Shown: positions 11,867 to 32,399 of the stretch, piece after piece
How the letters are laid out: each line of letters starts with the position of its first letter
Position numbering within the stretch: the stretch's first letter is position 1
Source: Echinococcus granulosus
Taxonomy: Eukaryota > Platyhelminthes > Cestoda > Cyclophyllidea > Taeniidae
Length of the DNA: 64,000 nt
Direction of reading: 5' to 3'
Assembly: GCF_000524195.1 (NCBI RefSeq)
Contig: NW_020170411.1
Coordinates: forward strand, 549,657-613,656
Translations under genes and position numbers: made by a program
Notes under the pieces: model-generated
Told to the model about the DNA's origin: nothing
Seen by the model: the letters and a program-made list of their open reading frames with translations, nothing else
Database searches by the model: none

Positions 11867-14253
11867 GATGATGAAGCAAGTCCGCGCTGTGTCTGCTGGT
11901 GCGCAGTACGCCAACTGAATTGCCCGCTGGCGAATTCCTCCCTATATTTTCATTGGTTCACCGGTGAAGGCTGTTTGTTTGCCCACACGCCAATCAGTTG
12001 GACGCACACAACCGCAAGGTAGGCATTGATTGTTGAAATTGCTTGATAATGGACAGCCAAAAATGCAACTGCATTACCGTTCAAGCCAAGCCGACCATCC
12101 AGATTGGTATCCGCCCTAGCTTGAAAGCATTTGCAAAGAATGGATATAGAGCCCTCGGTATTCAATAGCTCACTCCTTCTCGTGAAACCGCTCAATTTTT
12201 AGATCACACCTGATATCAAGGTATGCTTCAAATAGTGCAATGTTGTCCTGATCTGCAACCTTGAAACAAATAAAAGCAGGGCCACTTGATTTTTGAGGCC
12301 AAAAGTAGACTTTGAGTTCGGTTATTTTCCGGCGTTTAAAAAGACTCCTGCAGTAGTCAAACTATTTTGTTCCATGAGTGGCATACGTTATCCTTTTCCC
12401 CTAATATGATTGTGAATCACACGTGTTTTGGTAGTGCAGTAGTTATTATAAGACAAGACTCGGAATGTACTGGTAATGTTTGTAAATAGAATGGTATCTA
12501 TGATGCCTAGCAATTCCCCAAGTATGCATCATTAGATTAGAAATGCACCCAACCTGCATTGCAGAGGGGAGATCTTATGCGCGCCTCCATCGTTTAATAC
12601 GGCATCTGAAAGCAATACAGAGGAAGCATGTAAGATGGTGAGCATTTCCGACAATTTGTAAGGCACGCAGTGTAGTACTTATGGCTAAACTAAGAAGAGG
12701 AAGTATTCTCCTCGTATTGGGTATACGTTTGAGGATTGCGTGATAACGTCCTTGTAAACTTCCCGCTCAAATACCCCCCCGAATGTATAGAGCAAATTGT
12801 TGGTAGTAACTAGCCTCATCAATCTGCTACAATCGTCTGTTGCACAATTCCACCAGCAAAGTTGCAGTTGCGCCATCAAATGCAAATTGGGAGCTACTTG
12901 CACTTTTAATTTGCTATCCTCCTAAGCTTCTGAATGCAACATAAATTGCAGTCTTACGGTGACTAGTACTATTTGCACGGCACTGAATTACGAGGTTCCA
13001 GAATGCAAAGCGGTACAATGCTCAGCATCAATAAGCCTATCATGTTAAGCGCTTACGGGAGGACCCATGCCTCTACTGCTCCAATCACCACCCCGAAAGT
13101 CAGGCTAGCCCGCCTTTCAGCAATCACCCACCCAGCGCTCGGATAAGACACAGGTCCTCACTCGCTTAACGGTCCAAGGTTTTCACTTTTAATGCTGGAT
13201 GCTATCAGCCTCGTGACTACATCTTCATACGATGCGTTAGGGGTGAGACGCGGCCTGAGATGCACATTAGCATGGCATGTGTGGTGCTATTACCACGTTG
13301 ATGTGTCTAAAATGCGTAGCAGATATGCCAAATCGGAATTAGGAACACTTGCCTGCGATAAACGAGCGTTATTTACCTCACAATCCGCACGTGCCACATC
13401 CGCTCGACGAACGTGTGAAAACATTGCAAAACAGGGAAAGCTGCAAGCATGATAAAGGCGGTTAACTTTCCCCCTACATCATGTATCTTTCAAAAAATGT
13501 GTTGACGCGACATATTTGTGCGAAGCAGTAAATAAGGCTAAAAATCCCTTACAACGCTTCTTAATTAATTCCTTATCTACCCAGGCCACATTAACACTGA
13601 CCTCAGAGCGAGATTTAATTAATCAATTCCACCATCTACTCCCCACGCTGTTCCACTGAGGGGCGCATATGTTACCCTGGTTTTCAAGCGCAGTAATGCC
13701 AGAAATGCATATTTCTAGAAAACAAGAGAGGCTTTAGTCTCACGTTCGGCCACGAATACAAACTTTGCGATGAGAAACCAGTGCCCAAAACTCTGTGAAG
13801 GTTAGGCTGGGAAACCGATCCCACTTTTTGATTAGATGAATTTCATTTGTGCATAAATACAAGGCCTAAGAAACAAAACCCACAGTCATCCCTTGAGTAA
13901 GGTTGGGAACTTAAACTAGGGAGGAGGAGAAGCATTCACCGTCTATTAATATTGACGCATTAAACGCTCACCGCATAGCGCGCGGTTTTTTTTCTAATCT
14001 ATCATTTAACAAGGTGACGTTAGAAATGATTGTGCTTAATAGACTTCAATTTTTAAATAATAAATTCACCTAAAACCTGCACTTTATTCAGTTGTAAGAG
14101 ATAAAACCATTTTCCATAATAAAGTTAAGACAGGCTTAGGCAGCAACAAACAAAGAGTTGCAAATACACCCCAAATAAGAAAATTATACAAAATACCATT
14201 GCATATACACACGTGAAATAACGAATATCAGAGAGCAGTACTGTCTATAATCG
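11867..14253. other. Intergenic, no gene seen
   Basis: No supported exon. A somewhat GC-richer patch at 13060-13450 carries an open frame of 86 codons (13192-13452, +) without a recognisable domain or splice context. AATAAA on the minus strand at 14083-14088 may end the mL49 transcript. Confidence 0.5.
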
Positions 14254-15879
14254 TTAAAACCCATTTTCAATAAGAAAAGCCGCAACTTCATCCAAAAATA
14301 CCCCATCGATTATTATCTTTTGGGTGACTTCATCCACTTGACAGAGGAGTCTTCCCGTCTCGCACTTCCCTTTCAGAAGAGTCTCCAGTTCTGCCGCCAG
14401 AGCCTGAAAAAAAGATGGAGAATACCAAGCCTACGGCTTTAACAAGCGAAGCTACTTCAATTAGTAAAGTAGACCATAGATATACGATTCTATCAGAGGA
14501 AAGGAAATCCTATTGAGTTTGTCATTTTTATAAAGAATTAGAGTGCTATTTCAATTAAAAATTGGACGACATGCAGTTTTTTACGGATTTACGATACCGC
14601 CGGTGGATAGGGTTGAAAACTTTAGCCAAGTAGATAGTTCTGTCACAAACTTTGAGACAGAAAACCAAACTTTTACTCAGAGCTTAAAATTCCACATTCA
14701 TAAACCTGACAAACAACAATTGAAATGAATTTCCCAATCACATAAAGTAAGGGCGAAATTTAGAGAAACTAATAACAAAGAATGTAGAACAAACGACAGA
14801 TTCCTTACTGATATATCGCCTCCGACTTTGGTTATAACGGTCAGCATCCTTTTCCCATGGGTCTGTTCTCGTCTTTTCCTTTCCTTAATCTTCAAGTAGA
14901 CAGGGAGCATGTGGTTGCGCGAACGGGTCACCGTATAGGGCTTCTTCGAACAGACCTCAGCTGAAATCGAAATAGATAAATCAATCACTTCGCGCTCAGA
15001 GTTAACCAAACATGTAAATTACAATAGAGTCTAAGATCCATAAAATTGAGTCCGAATCCGTGTCACAAATACGCAATCATTCAGCGCCACTAAAAGGTCA
15101 GGCACTGATTTCGTTTCGGGTGTTTTTATGAGCAGTGATGCATCAATATGAAAAAATAATGAAGCGGAGATGACAAGATGAGCTTTGAAGAGTTGGGCGT
15201 AGCCAACTTCACAAAAGGGATATTTACACTCCCAAGTCGTACTGAAAGGATTTTTAATGTGGCTTCAAGCTCTTTTGACCCTGATAAAATTCCACGCCCA
15301 TGAATTCATTGTACTAAGATGATGGCAGCAATAGGGGAAACCCTTTTGTTCCAAGGCCTCCTAATAAATAGCTAAAATCACCAGTAGTTAATTTTGTTGT
15401 AGTCGATTAAAAACCCATTTCTGTCGACAAAGTCAATCAAAGTAACATAGAACCAGTTGGGAATTCTAAATACTAGCTTAGGAAAATAACAAACTAGTTC
15501 CTTGTCACTAGGAATCCCAATAACATTATCTATTTCTATAAATATGCCCCTTATCCTGTTCAGTTCAAAACGTCAAAGAGCACCGTTGGTAGCAATTTGT
15601 AAAGCACCTACGTCGGGGCGGAACCCAACCACTTGGTGTTGCATCGATAACAGGAGGCGGTGGAACTGTGTCCATGGGCTTCAGCATTTCAACAAACTTA
15701 AATTCCTCCTTTGAAACCACGTAGTTACTTGGGAAGGTGGCTTTTTTGTCAACATCGAGCCTTTCTCTCCAAGGATTGTCGAGTGTCGGCCAGGACTTGA
15801 CAGAAACGTGCCGTATAATAGAGCAAGAAGCACAAGAAGTTGCCATGAAATCCAATACAGGTCGCAAAGCAAAGGCCAT
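14254..15879 (-). CDS. MRPL49: Mitochondrial ribosomal protein mL49
   Basis: Three exons: 15612-15879, 14809-14960 and 14254-14403, phases 1 and 0, giving 189 residues. The family signature is clear: PSGWVPPR at the end of exon 1, then PYTVTRSRNHMLPVYLKI and MLTVITKVGGDI in exon 2, then ELETLLKG and the C-terminal LIENGF in exon 3, in the same order as vertebrate mL49. A basic insert (KIKERKRREQTHGKR) replaces the short loop usual between the two exon 2 motifs. The protein acts in the large subunit of the mitochondrial ribosome; the N-terminal part before PSGW would include the import signal. A strong splice acceptor (ctctttcag) ends four bases before the ATG, suggesting trans-splicing or a 5' UTR intron. 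Somewhat longer than human mL49 (about 166 residues). Confidence 0.93.
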
Positions 15880-16787
15880 TAATCTGAAAGAGCAGAAATA
15901 TGCTGAAGCAGGCCTGGAAAACTTGTTTATGTATTCACATTGAATTCAAACACTAAACAAGACTGCCAAAAAGCCAATCACTAACAGTGCAACGCCTGTC
16001 TCCTACCACTTTATTCTATGAAATATCATCAAGAAAGAGTACTCCATGCGAAGCATGACTCAGGGAGCACAAACACCACATAGTCTCGACAATCAATAAC
16101 GATTTACCACTATTATGAATGCCTAAATTTAGAAAAAGGCAGCGTAAACGACCAGTTTTGTAGATATTTTGAAAGTTGTTAAGTCTAACTCTACCTACAA
16201 AAGAGGGGAAAAGCAAATGCATCACCATAACTAACAGAAAGTGACACAAATGCTGGGCACAAACAAGTAGGTTAAATGGAGACAGGCTCGACACACACGT
16301 AAAAAGCGTGTAGGCGAAATTTTAGTCAATTCTCCTTAAAGCTCGACTAAGTGATACAATTGCTACAATTGATCAGTTCCCAATTATTTGAGTTGGTATT
16401 TTTGTTAGCGCTATGGTATCCGATTTTTACTTGTGCGGCTACGATGTTCTTACATATTTTTACAACAATACAATATAGCTTTAAAGTGCAGCATTTATTA
16501 AGAGCTTTTATGCTACCTTAAAACTCTTAACTCGTTGGCTTTGAAAAACAAATCCTCGTTCCTCAAATATTCGGCTGCTAGTCTATTATTTCAGCTCACT
16601 ATCCAAATTTCAAGGATTCGCCCTTATTTCTTACAATTCCACTAAAAGGGAGCTAACACTTAATGAATAGTAAATACGCTAAGGACCTTAAATTACCAAA
16701 GTAAAACCTTGCGTTAAGGCCAATTAACTCGCCATTCTTAACAAATACTTCGTTCTCACAGCCGAAGATCACTTTGCAATACCATTG
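15880..16787. other. Intergenic between PARG 3' end and mL49
   Basis: About 0.9 kb without a supported exon. A pyrimidine-rich acceptor sits at 15884-15890 just before mL49. Confidence 0.5.
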
Positions 16788-23023
<6,236 letters not shown>

Positions 23024-24094
23024 CTGCACCAGAAAAGATTCAATCTTGTTTGAAACAAATACGACTACCAATATTTAAGTCTCAAATTCACTTCAAAAAC
23101 GCGTCAAATCTACTTGTTGATTAGAATAGTCGTACCAACTGCCCAACATACAACGTCCCAGCTACGTCTTACCGAATTTCTAAAGAAACAATTGCAAACG
23201 TTATTTGTTATCTATAATGCAAAAAGAATACCACTGGATTATTATTCGGCACCCAAGGCATGGCTTTAGCCATAGAAGGGAAACGAAGATTATAGGAATA
23301 CAGATGAGGCACAAGCTGAGCACAAAAATAGTTAGTAACCAAATTGTAACCAAAATAGTTGCGGTGATGCAGAACTTTGCTAAAATATTACCAAACCTTC
23401 AATAAAATGTAGCCCATGAAATATTCCTTAATTTGAACCTCTTCCATTACGAAATGGACGTGGGGCAGAAGATAATCAAGCTGCCCTTCATCGCAAACCT
23501 ACGTGGGATCTAGGCGGGGTTCCTTTGCTGCTCTACTAAACGACTCGGACAGTGTCAACTGACGCCTTGGCCCATCCATTGCACTGCACACTCCAATGAC
23601 ATTTTGGTTTTCTCATTGGTGGTTTACATTTCTAGGTCAAACATTAATATAAACAATACAGGTACATATGTTTTCAAACGTCTGTAGCTAAAATCTTAAG
23701 GTATTAGCGGCTTCGCCATCTATGGTATACGTTCAAAACATCAAACACATCTTTGCCATAGAGGGACAAATTCTGGAGTTGCGTTATTATTCCTACACGT
23801 TAAGCCTAATTCATTATAGTACATCAAACGCTGCACTAGAATAATATCAATGCCTTTGCATTGCATGTGCAGCGGTGCAAGTGATCAACTTTAAACAGAG
23901 CTGAAACTCCCCGCCACCTAGTCGGAACAGGAAACTGAGCCCCAGAATAGTACCATAGGCTCAGACGGCACTATTCCTGCACAAAACACAAGTATGCCAA
24001 CCATGTGTTGATTCCAAATAAGAACATAATAAGAAAGAAGTATTTGAGCGGAGAAAGGAGTCCCAAAACCGTAATTTCTCATGGAAGCGTTACG
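23024..24094. other. Region between IPPK 3' end and PARG
   Basis: About 1.1 kb that must hold the missing PARG 5' exon(s) and promoter, or they lie inside IPPK introns. No exon could be supported. Confidence 0.45.
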
Positions 24095-27000
24095 TTAACC
24101 CTCGCGTTGAAGCAAGAATTGCTCGGCCACACGACGTTCGGATTTTACACGCTCTTGAAGGTTTTTCAACTCCTTTGGGTCCAAATCCACGATACTGATG
24201 TTGATAATAGTTTTCGGAATGCATGGACACTCGCCACCGACCGTTAAGACGCTCGCCGGGCAGCTAAATTTTTTAAAATAAGAAAGCTTAATAGACATGC
24301 AGAGCCTAATCACACATGTTTAAAGAGGTAATGTGAAAAGAGGACAATTCTGTTCTAAATGTTGATTTTTGGTATAAGCTTACTTGTTTTTCGCACGTTG
24401 AAAGGTGAGCATAATGGAACAGTCTCTTGCGACCATAGCCACCAGGTGCTTCTCAACCTAAAAAGAAAACACAAAACTCCGGCGGTTAGAAAATGTGCAA
24501 GCACTTACGTTTGTGCAGCTAACATCCATTTCCGCTAATGGGTATTCATTTTGGAAGAGATACGAATAAAGACATTTTTATTGGTTTAAATACTTCGTGG
24601 ATAGTGGGTATGACAAGTGGCCACTTTAAGGAAGTTGAGGCGTCACTACAGGCAGTCCCAATAAAATGAACCAAAAATAATGGCCGACCTCTGCAGGGAA
24701 GTGGAAAGCGGTGACTTACGAGGTTCAGACTTTCAATGAGGCAGGGCGGTGCCTCGGCAGTATTAACGAAAATCTTGCCACTAATGTAGGAATCCCTACA
24801 ATGGAAAAGGACAACAACTGAGGCGTACACAACGAAGCTACACAAATTAGACCGGATGTGTTATTCCAGATGCTAAATATGGTACAAAAGGCCCAGTCAA
24901 ATCAAGTTGTTTTTTGATGACGGAAATATAATCACTCAAAGTGAGCCCTTACTGCAAAATGTGTACAAAGTGCAATCATCAGTAACGCACTTTGGTGTGA
25001 TTCTTTTGGAGCATTATAATGGTACCAGGAAAGTTCAGTAGCTAAAGCAAATAAAACAATGAGACCATTTATTTCTGCACAGAGGAATACACACAAAAGC
25101 GCCTATTAGTTGTTCATCTGTGTACCAAGACGAAAAATTTAGAACATTGGGTAAAAAGGAATTGGTATATTCATAAAACGAGAAACTGAATCTTTGAAAG
25201 TCATAAAAACCACCAAAGGTATGCATGGAGCAACTTTCGCAAAATGATACAATTCACCAGCAGAAATAATAATCTATAGCGCATCCTCCCAAGTGGATTC
25301 TGAAACATTCAGTTTGTTTGACTGAACCAGCAGTTTATTTAAATGCATGATATTAACAATCCTATAAACATGAACTTATGGATACACTTACCAAGGAATA
25401 CCGTGTTCTTCAAAGTACGCTGCTACGGATTCGTAGTGCCCGATGAGGTCTTGGTGACTGAGAGAGCTCTCCAACTGCGCTTGCAATATTCGACCAAGAG
25501 GCGAGTTTTGCGGAAGATCACGAAAACTCAGCGTTGGAGTTGAGGTAACGGAGGAAGATGTGTTCTTTTCTACAACGAAGCAGCACGCACTTCGATGGCC
25601 CACTAATACCTACCAATACAAGCGATGAGCGTTGTAGTCAAAGCGACCGCACCATTTGACGCCTTTGAAGGAGTGTAGGGATGGAGGTCACACTCGTAGC
25701 GGAACTCTGGTGATCTGCTGATGCTGCCAGAGGTAGAGGGAGAGGGGATTGCAGTGAGGAGGGCAGGAAGGAGCAGACCCTCCAGGAAACGATGGCGCAG
25801 TGAGCCTTCGTCTGCAGCGTGGAGTTGACATGCACGTGAATGGCAGGCGGTCCCACCGTCACATTCGCTATCACTCGAGGATTTATCCCTGTGACACGAA
25901 ATTAGTATATTAATTATTTCCATTTCATCCCAAAGGTTTTCAGCCGTATTTTTATAAATGCTTAAGAAAGTAACTCCGCATCGCAATGTGGACCACATAT
26001 TTAAGTTTGTAAATAATTACCTTCTATTGATAGAAATATGAGTAAAACCCATAAATTCAACCGAATTTCCAAGGGGGATACTCACGGGGCATGCGAAGGA
26101 GCGAATTCAGGGGAGTCGCCAAAGTTGCTGTGATTCATTCCCCCACTTTTACATTCCTCCAGAGGAGGGTGGAAGAAATCCATCAGAGCACTATCTAGTA
26201 AATCAACACTGTTACTCAACACGCAGCAACTGTTCTGCAAGAAGAAGGATAAACAGTGAAAGGACAGACAAATAAGCATTGAACGGGCAAAAGTATAATT
26301 CCACTGGTAAACTTCAAGCTGCACAAACACAAAAAGTTGATGCTCTTGGGGTACAGATCGCTGAAAAGACTTACTGCAACCTGTCAAAATGCGGGCAGTT
26401 GTTTGGACGCACAGGAAAGTATAGACATACAATAGTCTGTCGGTATAGTACCCCTTTTGTGCTGTTCACTATTTTCCTACTATTTTACATCAGTAACTGT
26501 TGAATGAACTTAATGGAAGTGATTTAAGCTTGTCTTCACTATGAACCAGGTCTAACTTGGTCGAAAAACCGCAAAGACTTCTCTTAAAATCTTATGCACA
26601 GCATTTGGAGGTGATGGTAAAACCGACGGCCCAGAAACAGATAGACACCTTAGTTTAAGATAAACGTGGAAAATAATTCTCAAAATCACTCTATGTGAGT
26701 GATGAAACAGTTCGTTAACATACAAACGCAGTGGGAAGGTCATGAGAACTACAAAGTCAGCAGATCCGGCATGTCGTGCATCAATGAAGAAAAATGAGCC
26801 TTGCAGGCTATCACTTTCTTCACACCTTTCAGTTTGTAAAAACGTGCCAATTTAAGTTGTTTTCCAACTGACTTGTGATAGGGAATTTTATTTCAGTCCA
26901 ATACTTGTTGGGCGAACGAGTATATACCCAAAAGGTTCACCCACCACCCACCCTATAAATGTCGCAGCAAAGGAACAAGTTAGAAAATCCTCACATTTAT

Positions 27001-30000
27001 ATAAGCAATTTAAAAATCAGTTTAAAATGTTCTCTTAAATCTCTAACTGTACAATCGACCCAACGAACTCAGTATTAAAAAAGAGCAAGTAAATAAAAGG
27101 CAAAACTACACACTTGCTTACGCAAAATACTCGCAGATTGTTTTGACGGACTTCAAGCATTGCAAAGAGAGCTCGTAGCATCCTTTCTTGGTTCCTAAAC
27201 AAGTAACATGCATATATGTGCGTGAATAAAATTTTAGGGCTGAAAATACCTTGAGTGGGTAGTAAAATTAATCAAGCATATAATTTTGAGCGAGTTAATC
27301 AGCACCTCAAATGAGTTTAAGTATTGATGATCGGCAATAGCTCTGCATTTTACACCAAGATCACCAAACCAGAGCAAAAGTGATGCTTTACTTTCGCGAT
27401 TGACCATTGTTTTTTGGACTATTTAAGCTTCGTCGGTTTTGGACACGCGGAAAAGCAGATCAAGTGGTAATTACTTCAATAATAAAAACACTCCGAAACT
27501 GCCACTTTTCTCGGCGACTGAAACACTAAAGATGACTTCATTATAATAGCACTGTTGATAACTCTATGTGTTAAGCCACCGAACCCCCAAGTGATAGTGC
27601 CCGGTCTCTATTCAAAATCTCAAGGGAAGTTTACCTATTTATAGATTGTAAGTACTACGAAATATTTCGAGAAAAAATATAAATATGATGGTACCCGGAA
27701 AACAGGTCACAGGGACAGTAGGACGATGGTCGACCCCATATACGTCTTTTCGTCTAAAATTAAACAAAAAGAGCAAAGCGGGAAAATTAATGGATGGTAT
27801 AATGTCAACAAATATCGACTCATTCTTGCAAAGAACCGACGGTAACTTCTCCTTCAATAAAACTTCTGCATCAGTATGCTCGAGTTAATCACTTCGTCAC
27901 TCCGGTACCCATATATGAAATATCCATATTGGAATACGGAGTGATAAGTTCTCGTAACATTCAGCGATAGAATAATCGGGGCTGAGAATTATTACATCGA
28001 CATATGTAGCTTGGGTCACCCTACCAAGGTCTCGATCAATGCAGTTTTTGACAGGCCGGAAATATAAACCTTACCAATTGATTGCATTAAAAAAGTACAT
28101 CCCGATATTTGAAAAAATGATTTTAAATACCTCAAACACTCCATACTTTTTCTTTGGTTATTGCGGTTGCTTAAGCTAGTTACTTATAACCAGCAGCGTC
28201 ATGCAGACAAAATATAGATTTAACTTATTCACACGTCAATACAATTTTTTTCCAAAAAAGTGCTGTTGGAGGTGATTAAAATACCCTACCTCGTGATATT
28301 GCATGATGCAGAACATTGCGTTCCTTCTAATTGTCGTCTCAATGGGATCACGTTCAGGTCCACGAGGTATTGCCCCAAATTTAGGCTGAAGTTGAAGCAT
28401 ACAGTTGTTTTACATAAAATGCACAGGGTTGAAACTAGTCTACCTCTAGAAGTGGGCACTTTTCAACAACCTCCACCGTATGATAAGGAAAACTATAGAG
28501 CTATTTCTGGTAAAATTTCCAAAATTCATTGTAAGACAATTCGACGATGGGGAGCAAAAGCCTTGGTATGTTTGCTTCACTGTTAAGACAATCAAGGTAC
28601 CCTCTCAATTAAGTCATCTTTCTAGTAGAAATTTCGAGAACTGCGGTTCCAAAAGATTGATTCACAGTGGTTTATCTAGGACTATTAGCACTTTTAGCAC
28701 TCTTTGTTCACAAAATCTGACGTAGCATCATCAAGTCAAAAAAGGGGAGGCGCGAGGATAATTTCTACACATTCTTCAATAGGTGAAGCCGAATGGCATC
28801 TATTGTTACTCAGGTAAGGTAACAGCCACCAGCAGCTTGAAGAGAACGTGATTTGTCACACAATCGTGAAGCAGCGAAGATCCCTACTAACTGATAGCAT
28901 GGAAAAACATAGTTATGTTTTGTCAAGTAAAACCCTGTGTCTGCCTTGCTACAGGGTTCATATGACTTGGTGATTTTAAGAGATAAAAGAAGTCATTCGA
29001 GGGTATGTGAATGGGAGAGAGACATGTGACAAGTTAAACTACAGCAGTTGCCCAATTTGTCGGCATGATTCCTATTCACAGTAGCAGAAGGTTGACATTT
29101 AGCTGAAAAGATATTTTTTCCAGAGTAGAATAAAATTCAGCGTGCGAGAAATGATCTACTCTCATGTGATCAGTTCAACTTCAATGGACTACACGGTAAA
29201 ATAGCCACGGCCAAAATTCCTATGATAAAACAGGCTCCAATTTTCGGCATAGGACCCGATAAAGGAACTAAAACGCACTCTCTGCGAGCATAAACGAAAA
29301 CATCCCAATGGAAAAGTTTGAAAGAAAAGATCTCGAGTAGTCATAGTACGGGCGGCGTATTCGAACGTATGATCAACAATGGCAAAAAAAGATAGGGAAC
29401 CAAAAACGTGTGAGTGATAGCACTATGCTAACCCACCTTAATTTCGACACAAAGTACCGATCCCTCTCCATAGGGAGTGAGGTTTGCAGGAATGCACGTG
29501 GCGTCTGGAGCGGCGAGGACCCGGGTAGTTTGTAGGTCAACACCTCGATCCAAACGAAAGACTACGGTGCAAAAAGATGCCAAAATATATTCATAATGCG
29601 GCACGTAGACGCGCATAGAAATGGGGCAATTCAATGGGTTGTCAGAAGTCCTGAGGTAAAACGATCAAACTAGCTCTAGACCATAAGACGAGGCTAACCG
29701 TATTATCAGAAGGGCTACCATACAATCATTCGTCAAAGCCTACTAACTTTGTCGACGGAGAGGCGTTTCGTGCATTTACTCGGTTACAAAAGATTCACAA
29801 AAATGTAGGTTAACAAATCAGAGTTAGAATTATGCTGAAAATTTCGATTCCAAAAAGGAGAACTACATGGACAATGTGACAGACTGCGCACACTTTAATA
29901 ATGTTAATTTGAAGTATTGCTACCTAAGATGGAGAATGTTTCCATTGGTTCAATTATCGTTTGCAATGGTGACCATTACCAGAATTGAGAAAAAAACGCA

Positions 30001-30741
30001 TGCATTCAAAAGGAAGTGCACCGAACCTGAGCGAAATTAAAGTGTTTTACAGAAGATGTCGCAGTAAAAAAAGACGATCTGTACCATTTCTTCAGAAATT
30101 TAAAGTGGGAAATAAGTGTGAGGCAAAAGTGTACAACACAATACAAACAACTATGCCATTATTCTACAATTATGACAAAAATACAAGGCCATTACATAAA
30201 AAGGGTCTTGTGACAGAACTAAGTTTGACCTCATATTTGGTGTCAATTAATATTCCGCATCATCTTAAAGACCCACACATATCACGCATAATTACCCGGT
30301 CGGCAGGATTGAAATCGATCATTGATTGCTTGCAAAATAGAAGGATCCACGTCAATTAGCTTCTAAAGCGCATTGAATATATTGGTAAAACACCAGCAAT
30401 AACAAAAATTGTGCGTACGATCAAGTAAAACAAAAAAACACACAAAGGGATGAATAAAATCTGATCCGAAGTACTGAGTCATTCGATGCTGGCCAAAGAG
30501 AACCGTTAACTCTCGGCTCTTCTTAAAAGATTGAGTTCCTTTTGTAGGAGGCTAGAAATGACAGTTTCATGAAATCACAACAAAACACGCCCTACCAGAG
30601 CTGGCAGGGAGCTCTTTCGGATCCGATAGATCATTCCCTAAAAAGTAAGGGAGAAATTATTGAAATGCATACGTTACTATCTGCCAAAACTATGTTCTTG
30701 TTTCCTTCTCCTCGATATCTCAAATCGCTTAGGCGGAGCAT
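24095..30741 (-). CDS. IPPK: Inositol-pentakisphosphate 2-kinase (two small exons not found)
   Basis: Phosphorylates InsP5 at position 2 to give InsP6. Exons, 5' to 3': 30673-30741, [one missing], 29437-29650, 28290-28385, [one missing], 27122-27194, 26086-26234, 25614-25888, 25392-25569, 24720-24780, 24384-24457, 24095-24263. Family motifs in order: RYRGEGNKNIVLA (nucleotide loop, exon 1), CVEIK at the end of 29437 joined to PKFGAIP at the start of 28290 (the EIKPK motif), NQERMLRAL with QNNLRVF, ALMDFFHPPLE, GRILQAQLE, VARDCSIMLTF and SIVDLDPKEL near the C-terminus. Phases require a missing exon 2 (phase 0 in, phase 2 out) and one between 28290 and 27194 of the same type. The intron 25570-25613 is only 44 bases. 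A serine-rich linker (25614-25888) replaces the variable mid-region. A strong acceptor lies 28 bases before the ATG. Confidence 0.9.
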
Positions 30742-32399
30742 TTATTTGGTTGAGCAAAATCGGTTGCCTATAAAAAAAGAGGTATGTTTGTGGAGCGGTA
30801 ACAAAATCTACTCGTATTCAAATAAAGTACCTGAAATCAGTGGTGAATCATAAAAAATCCACATCGACATTAACTTCACGAATAAAAATAAACAAAAGAC
30901 CCAGCACAAGTGTCAGCAATTTCTGCACAGAAATTGACATTCTGGTGAAAGAAGATTATTCGCAAAACATCCAATATAGTTAAAAAAACAGCAATGAAAA
31001 TTAGTTTTAACTGGCAACCGCGTAACTAACCAAAGATCAAATCAGTGTACAAATTTTATTACCTCCTCAATCGGCAAAATTAGGCATTCAAGTAATTCCT
31101 ATTAGTAAATCATTCCAAGGAAGATGCAGGAATGATATTCAAAAACAACAATGAAAAGTGCTCAGAAGGATAGAAACACAACGAGCGGCCCAGACTCCGT
31201 AAACCTACAGTCCCGGCCAGTAAAGTCGCTAATGGCAAGAAAAATGTTATTGACTTATTTGAGCATTCAGAGCGCCATGGGAAATAAAATAGGTGTACTT
31301 GAAATGTTATAATCAGGTTTTCAATAACTGTAGTAGTACATTATAACAAATTTGCATAGTCTTGGGTTTTCTTTGCTTTGAATGTAGTAATAAATGTCAT
31401 TGACATTGTACTCGAGCTTATTAATTTTATGCATAATTCATGTGTTTTGACATACGTATTAGGCAAAAGGGGTTCAACGAGCGCAATTGAGTTACAGAGG
31501 TAAAGTCGTCCATTCCAATTAAGGAGTGCATTATAAGCAAGGACAACCCTCGTCAGTGTGCTCCGTCCATAATATTACTAATGAGGAATGCCCTTAACTA
31601 TTCGGTCTACTCGTGTCATGAGAATGAGGGCCAAGGTGAAGTGGATAAACACCAAATCTATTACACTAACGGCAGGGCCAGACGATCTCCCTCCTTTAGG
31701 AAGCGTTACAAATTTTGAAGTGTGTCTTGAAACCGATAGGTTTAACAACTGGTTCTGCCATTTTACACCAGTGCCTGGGAGCCCTCCCACAGAACTCAGA
31801 CACCCAGTTGGAAAAATGATGAGCTAATAAATCTTAACACTGGTTTTATTAGGAAAAACAGGCATTCGCTAGAGGATTCTCCTATCATTACCAAAAAGTG
31901 GACAATAACAATGAGGAGTACAGAATGAAACTTTAACTCTTAGCAGAGAAAGCATTCCAAAGCTCATCTCCAACCAGAGTAGGGGTATGGAAAGCTGTCC
32001 AGTTTTTAAACACGGAGTTGCCTAATTATTATGGTTGATAAACTTCGCGGCAGGGCTATCAACGCCATCGTCGAGCTAATAAAATTCCCAAAAAAGCAGT
32101 GCCAGAAATTGATTAAAGTTCTGCGCCTTGTATCAGGGTCCTTTGTGTTATGTCCCAGAATTATGCGAACCCCCTTTTCCGTCCTTCGCTCTACCAAATG
32201 GCCTCCATTTATTTTTGCAAGCTCCAGACGAATTTGAAAGGTGTTTATTCTGCTTCTTTTTTGACACTAGCGCGGCTAGATCTCTAGCCACTCCTAATCC
32301 TTTCCCGACCCTTCGCCACCAGATTAGATACCCTTCACCATTTAGCTGACTGCTTCCAGCGGGAGAAAGGAAAATGGTAATTAAAGGGTAAATGTCGTA
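30742..32399. other. Upstream of IPPK; no gene recognised
   Basis: Open frames on both strands at 31578-31827 and 32006-32349 show no known domain. Because they directly precede the Ty3/gypsy protease remnant they may be decayed gag or protease sequence, but I cannot align them. Confidence 0.4.

Noticed and set aside
13192..13452. 86-codon frame in a GC-richer patch
   Set aside because: No domain, no splice frame, no conserved pattern.
23024..24094. IPPK-PARG as a polycistron resolved by trans-splicing
   Set aside because: Same strand, but about 1 kb apart, far longer than known flatworm polycistron spacers, and the PARG 5' end is unknown.
25604..25613. Apparent 11-base intron (gtaggtattag) in IPPK
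   Set aside because: Too short to splice; the same donor with the acceptor 44 bases away also keeps the frame.
27881..27960. Candidate for the missing IPPK exon (ending before gtaccg)
   Set aside because: Its phase does not join the following exon in the conserved frame.
31578..31827. Overlapping open frames on both strands, possible gag
   Set aside because: No motif such as a zinc knuckle or capsid block; only position near the gypsy remnant supports it.
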